From an uncultured Collinsella sp. (GTDB lineage Bacteria; Actinomycetota; Coriobacteriia; Coriobacteriales; Coriobacteriaceae): a DNA stretch of 7,837 nt. The position numbers and the translations under genes were made by a program. Where the stretch lies: positions 1 to 7,837 of the forward strand of contig USDH01000067.1 of assembly GCA_900553415.1 (NCBI GenBank). Reading direction: 5' to 3'. Numbering within the stretch: position 1 is the first letter of the stretch; each line of letters begins with the position of its first letter. The notes beneath the pieces are model-generated. The model did not search any database. It saw only the letters and a list, made by a program, of their open reading frames with translations, and was not told the origin of the DNA. Below are positions 5,251 to 7,837 of the stretch, one piece after another.

Positions 5251-6471
5251 ATGGTTGATGAGGACTTTGCCTGGCGGCTTGCGCAGGACCTTGTGAAGAT
5301 TGACAGCTCGGACCCCGGCGCATATGAGGGCGAGATCGAGTGCTTCATTAAGAGGCTCATTGAGCAGCAGCTGGCGCAGCTCGATAGCTCTGCGCTCGAT
5401 GCCGTGCAGATTGAGGAACTCGAGGTGCTGCCCGGGCGCCGTAACCTTATGGTCACCGTGCCGGTACTGAGCGACGAGCCGCGGCTGGTCTATATCTGCC
5501 ATATGGATACCGTTACCTTGGGCGATGGCTGGGACGCGGACATCGCACCGCTTGGAGCGATTGTGCGTAACGACAAACTCTATGGCCGCGGCTCCTGCGA
5601 CATGAAAGGCGGCCTGGCCTGCGCCATTGCCGCACTTGTCCACACGTTCGAGCGCGTGGCGGCGGATGGCGCGTTGCCCCGCCGCGGCTTTTCGCTCATC
5701 TGCTCGGTCGACGAGGAGGACTTTATGCGCGGCTCAGAGGCCGCGATCGATGCCGGCTGGGTCGGCTCGCGTGAATGGGTGCTGGACACCGAACCCACCG
5801 ACGGACAGATCCAGGTGGCGCACAAGGGGCGCACGTGGTTCGAGATTGAAATGGCTGGCGTAACGGCGCATGCGAGCCAGCCGTGGAAGGGCGCGGATGC
5901 CGTCGCCGCCATGGCCGAGGTCGTGTGTTCGCTCCGTCGCGCGTTTGTGGCGCTGCCCGCGCACGATGAGCTGGGGCCTTCGACCATCACGTTTGGCCAA
6001 ATCGAGGGCGGATATCGCCCCTATGTCGTGCCCGACCGCGCCAAAGTCTGGGTCGACATGCGTCTGACCCCGCCGACCGATACGGCCGCCGCGACGCGCA
6101 TGGTAGAGCAGGCCATCGCCGTCGCCGAAGCCGCCGTTCCCGGTTGCCATGGCAGCTACACCGTGACGGGCGACCGCCCCGCCATCGAGCGCGACCCGAA
6201 CTCTCCCCTTCTAGCAGTGCTCAAGCGTGCCGCCGATGACGTGACGGACGCGGACACGACCGTCGGCTTCTTTACCGGCTACACCGACACCGCCGTCATT
6301 GCCGGCAAGACAGGTAACCGCAATTGCATGAGCTACGGTCCCGGGTCGCTCGCGCTCGCGCACAAGCCCAACGAATATGTGCCCCACGCCGATATCGTTC
6401 GTTGTCAGCAGGTGCTAATCGCGCTCGCCGATAACGTGCTCTGGGACGCGAGCGGCCAAGTTGGGGCATAA
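5251..6471 (+). CDS. M20 family metallohydrolase (peptidase or deacylase)
   Basis: The 406-residue product belongs to the ArgE/DapE/ACY1/CPG2 family of two-zinc amide hydrolases, which cleave peptides or N-acyl amino acids. Metal and catalytic residues are all visible: H84 and D86 (ICHMDTV), the bridging D117 (GRGSCDMKGG), the general base E155 and metal ligand E156 (SVDEEDF), E181 (DTEPTD), and the late ligand H371 (LAHKPNEYVP). H207 (TAHASQP) marks the lid/dimerisation domain inserted at about 190-300. There is no signal peptide, so it is cytoplasmic. Substrate cannot be told from sequence; ArgE, DapE and peptidase roles all remain possible. The start at 5251 is fixed by GAGG at 5241-5244, 6 nt upstream; a TTG at 5221 in frame has no such site. 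The DUF1015-like gene follows after 40 nt, probably on the same mRNA. Confidence 0.88.
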   Translation: MVDEDFAWRLAQDLVKIDSSDPGAYEGEIECFIKRLIEQQLAQLDSSALDAVQIEELEVLPGRRNLMVTVPVLSDEPRLVYICHMDTVTLGDGWDADIAPLGAIVRNDKLYGRGSCDMKGGLACAIAALVHTFERVAADGALPRRGFSLICSVDEEDFMRGSEAAIDAGWVGSREWVLDTEPTDGQIQVAHKGRTWFEIEMAGVTAHASQPWKGADAVAAMAEVVCSLRRAFVALPAHDELGPSTITFGQIEGGYRPYVVPDRAKVWVDMRLTPPTDTAAATRMVEQAIAVAEAAVPGCHGSYTVTGDRPAIERDPNSPLLAVLKRAADDVTDADTTVGFFTGYTDTAVIAGKTGNRNCMSYGPGSLALAHKPNEYVPHADIVRCQQVLIALADNVLWDASGQVGA

Positions 6472-6511
6472 TAAGCCGCGAACAAACCGACTCGTGCGTT
6501 AGGACCGCCCC

Positions 6512-7195
6512 ATGAAAGCACTTCCGTTTCCCTGCATCCGCCCAGCTCAGGACCGCGTGCTCGAGGCGCTGCCTGCAATGGGCAGCATCCTGAGCGGCAA
6601 CGATGCTCTGCGCGGAGCCATTGCCGATGGTCTGATGCTCAAGGACCCGGGTGCGGCGTATTACGTGTACGAATGCTCGGGCGAGCCGGGACGTGTGACG
6701 GGTGTCGTGGCGATCTGCCCGACGAGTGTACTTGCGGGCGGCAAGGGCGATGCCAGCGCCGACGTGGCCGCCGCCGCGCGCGCGATCGCCGAGCTCAAGG
6801 TGCAGCCGCGCCCCGTATCGCTCGCCTACGAGGCATCGCCCGTCATGGATATCATCCTGGGCGCCGCCAAAGAGGGCGCGTCTCTCTACGCCGTCACCGA
6901 CCCCGCGGGCATTACGCACCGCGCGTGGGAGGTCAAGCGCGAGGACGCCGTCGGGGCCATCCGCGCTATGCTCGACCAAGCACCGGAGCCGGCACTGGCC
7001 GACGACCCCGCCTACGCCGCCGCTCTGACCGGGGCGTCGCAGCTGCTGGCCGATGAGGCCCGTGCCGCCGGAACGTACACCGGCAAGGAGCCGTTCAACT
7101 TTACCGTTGCCGTGCTCTTCCCCGCCGCGCAGGTCAGCGGCGCCGCGCCGCAGGTTCCGACGGGTCTGCTCACGCACCAGGTCGCGCGGTTCTAG
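6512..7195 (+). CDS. Short, divergent DUF1015-family protein lacking signature residues
   Basis: The 227-residue product aligns by eye with the first half of DUF1015 proteins, which are normally about 400-430 residues. FPCIRP matches the opening 'PFxxIRP'. The stretch DGLMLKDPGAAYYVYE followed by VTGVVAI matches the 'G-L/W-L-x-D-x-x-x-x-YYIY...GLV' block. Later come 'RPVSLAY', 'DPAGITHRAWEV' and FNFTVAVLFPAAQ. The family's conserved 'HExTR' segment is replaced by a glycine- and alanine-rich stretch (GGKGDASADVAAAARA), and 'ADGHHR' by ADDPAY. The C-terminal half is gone; the protein ends LLTHQVARF. The gene is open and has a ribosome binding site (AGGA at 6501-6504), so it is probably expressed but unlikely to have the activity of full-length members. 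Those are often encoded next to serA, suggesting a serine link, but their function is not settled to my knowledge. It could be a regulatory or decayed paralogue. Confidence 0.65.
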   Translation: MKALPFPCIRPAQDRVLEALPAMGSILSGNDALRGAIADGLMLKDPGAAYYVYECSGEPGRVTGVVAICPTSVLAGGKGDASADVAAAARAIAELKVQPRPVSLAYEASPVMDIILGAAKEGASLYAVTDPAGITHRAWEVKREDAVGAIRAMLDQAPEPALADDPAYAAALTGASQLLADEARAAGTYTGKEPFNFTVAVLFPAAQVSGAAPQVPTGLLTHQVARF

Positions 7196-7240
7196 CAAGA
7201 CCAGACCGCCCAGCACAAAAATCGGCAGCTCAACAAACAG

Positions 7241-7281
7241 GGGGCGGAGATGCAGCAGGTACATGCATCTCCGCCCCTTTT
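7241..7281. terminator. Perfect 14-bp hairpin, shared terminator of convergent genes
   Basis: GGGGCGGAGATGCA (7241-7254) pairs without mismatch with 7264-7277 over a 9-nt loop, followed by TTTT (7278-7281) on the plus strand. On the minus strand the stem is followed by the T-rich TGTTTGTTG. It lies between the DUF1015-like gene and the convergent phosphatase gene and probably stops both. Confidence 0.9.
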
Positions 7282-7324
7282 GCGTCGAGAAGTTATGCCA
7301 GCGACCCGTGCCGCCGCGCTCGCG

Positions 7325-7837
7325 TTATCCGCGCTGCGGACCTGCAGTAGCCACAAGCGGTTCAAGCCCCAGCTCGCGCGCGTAATCCTCCTGCGTAAAA
7401 ATCTCAATCAGCTCAAACGCACCGGTCTCGTCATCAAACGCAAAGTGCAGCACCGAGCAGTTGCCCGGCACGCGCTCGTGCTCGTCGGCCACCGCTCCCC
7501 TCACGTGATCCAAAAACTCCTTGATGGCCGATCCGTGGCTCACCGCAAGGACGCACTCGTGGTCCGGGCGTCGCATGAGTTCGGTCAGCGTCGCCACCAT
7601 GCGCTCGCGCACCTGCATCTGGCCCTCGCCGCCAAATTGACGATAGAAATCGCGCCACGGGCGCTCGGGCATGAGCATCACGCGCTCGGCCTCAAAGTCG
7701 CCAAAGAACCACTCACGCAGGCCGTCCAGGCGCTCGTCAAAGTGCTCGAGCAAATCGCGCAGGAACAGGTAGAAGTCTACGCCCGAGAGCTGCTCACGCA
7801 CCACGGCCGAAGGCGAGCTGTAGCTCATCGCGCGACC
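7325..7837 (-). CDS. Histidine phosphatase family protein (phosphoglycerate mutase-like), N-terminus outside window
   Basis: The frame stays open to the right edge, and the first ATG inside (7828-7826) has no ribosome binding site, so this is the C-terminal part of a longer gene. Counting from that Met, visible family marks are LREWFFGDFEAE (37-48), matching the 'LrEwdfGdwEG' segment with the catalytic acid E39, and AVSHGSAIKEF with the second catalytic histidine H98. The N-terminal RHGxT motif must lie beyond 7837. These cytosolic enzymes form a phosphohistidine and remove or move phosphate groups; substrates range from phosphoglycerate to sugars, nucleotides and cobalamin precursors. Nothing here fixes which. 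The gene faces the DUF1015-like gene and shares its terminator. Confidence 0.85.
   Translation of the reverse strand, partial: GRAMSYSSPSAVVREQLSGVDFYLFLRDLLEHFDERLDGLREWFFGDFEAERVMLMPERPWRDFYRQFGGEGQMQVRERMVATLTELMRRPDHECVLAVSHGSAIKEFLDHVRGAVADEHERVPGNCSVLHFAFDDETGAFELIEIFTQEDYARELGLEPLVATAGPQRG

Noticed and set aside
5097..5456. Upstream extension of the nuclease-like gene to position 5456
   Set aside because: The extension overlaps the N-terminal coding part of the M20 gene on the other strand and has no family-like content. The ATG at 5096 gives a sensible N-terminus.
6296..7264. A 322-codon open frame on the minus strand across the DUF1015-like gene
   Set aside because: Its start lies in the terminator hairpin and its product is arginine- and glycine-rich. 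The plus-strand frame shows clear family motifs.
1..7837. tRNA, rRNA, CRISPR array, insertion sequence or attachment site
   Set aside because: Looked for cloverleaf-like segments, regularly spaced repeats, transposase motifs and terminal repeats by eye and saw none.

Overview
The window is high-GC DNA with strong Shine-Dalgarno sites and G/C-ending codons. It looks like chromosome of a Coriobacteriia gut actinobacterium, most likely Collinsella or a close relative. That placement rests on protein flavour (the SerC/SerA subtype and a nuclease-like family I associate with Coriobacteriia), not on a marker gene.

Region 1-1033 is the edge of a defence locus. A minus-strand gene (42-692) encodes a BrxA (DUF1819) protein of a BREX phage-defence system. 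A second gene starts right behind it, with a very strong ribosome binding site, and runs off the left edge. The rest of the system should lie to the left. The start of brxA sits on a run of ten G residues. A better upstream start (GTG at 726-724 with a well-placed GGAG) is out of frame with brxA by one base, so a nine-G allele would read straight through. This is the layout of a slipped-strand on/off switch and is the main find. The leader also holds a long dyad and an operator-like palindrome.

Region 1034-1207 encodes a small Phd-like protein that seems to have lost its core. It has no toxin beside it but keeps an operator-like palindrome. Region 1339-3696 is the serine biosynthesis pair serC-serA, in tandem, closed by a strong terminator. 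An AT-rich gap with no gene follows (about 3767-4046).

Region 4047-5096 (minus) encodes an uncharacterised protein with an AbiEi-like N-terminal part and a Vsr/DUF559-like nuclease fold at the C-terminus. Divergent from it, an M20 metallohydrolase gene (5251-6471) and a shortened DUF1015 protein gene (6512-7195) form a likely operon. A perfect 14-bp hairpin terminator follows and is shared with the convergent, right-truncated gene for a histidine phosphatase (7325-7837). Full-length DUF1015 proteins are often encoded beside serA. Here the DUF1015 protein is about half length and lacks the family's signature residues, while serC-serA stands 2.8 kb away.
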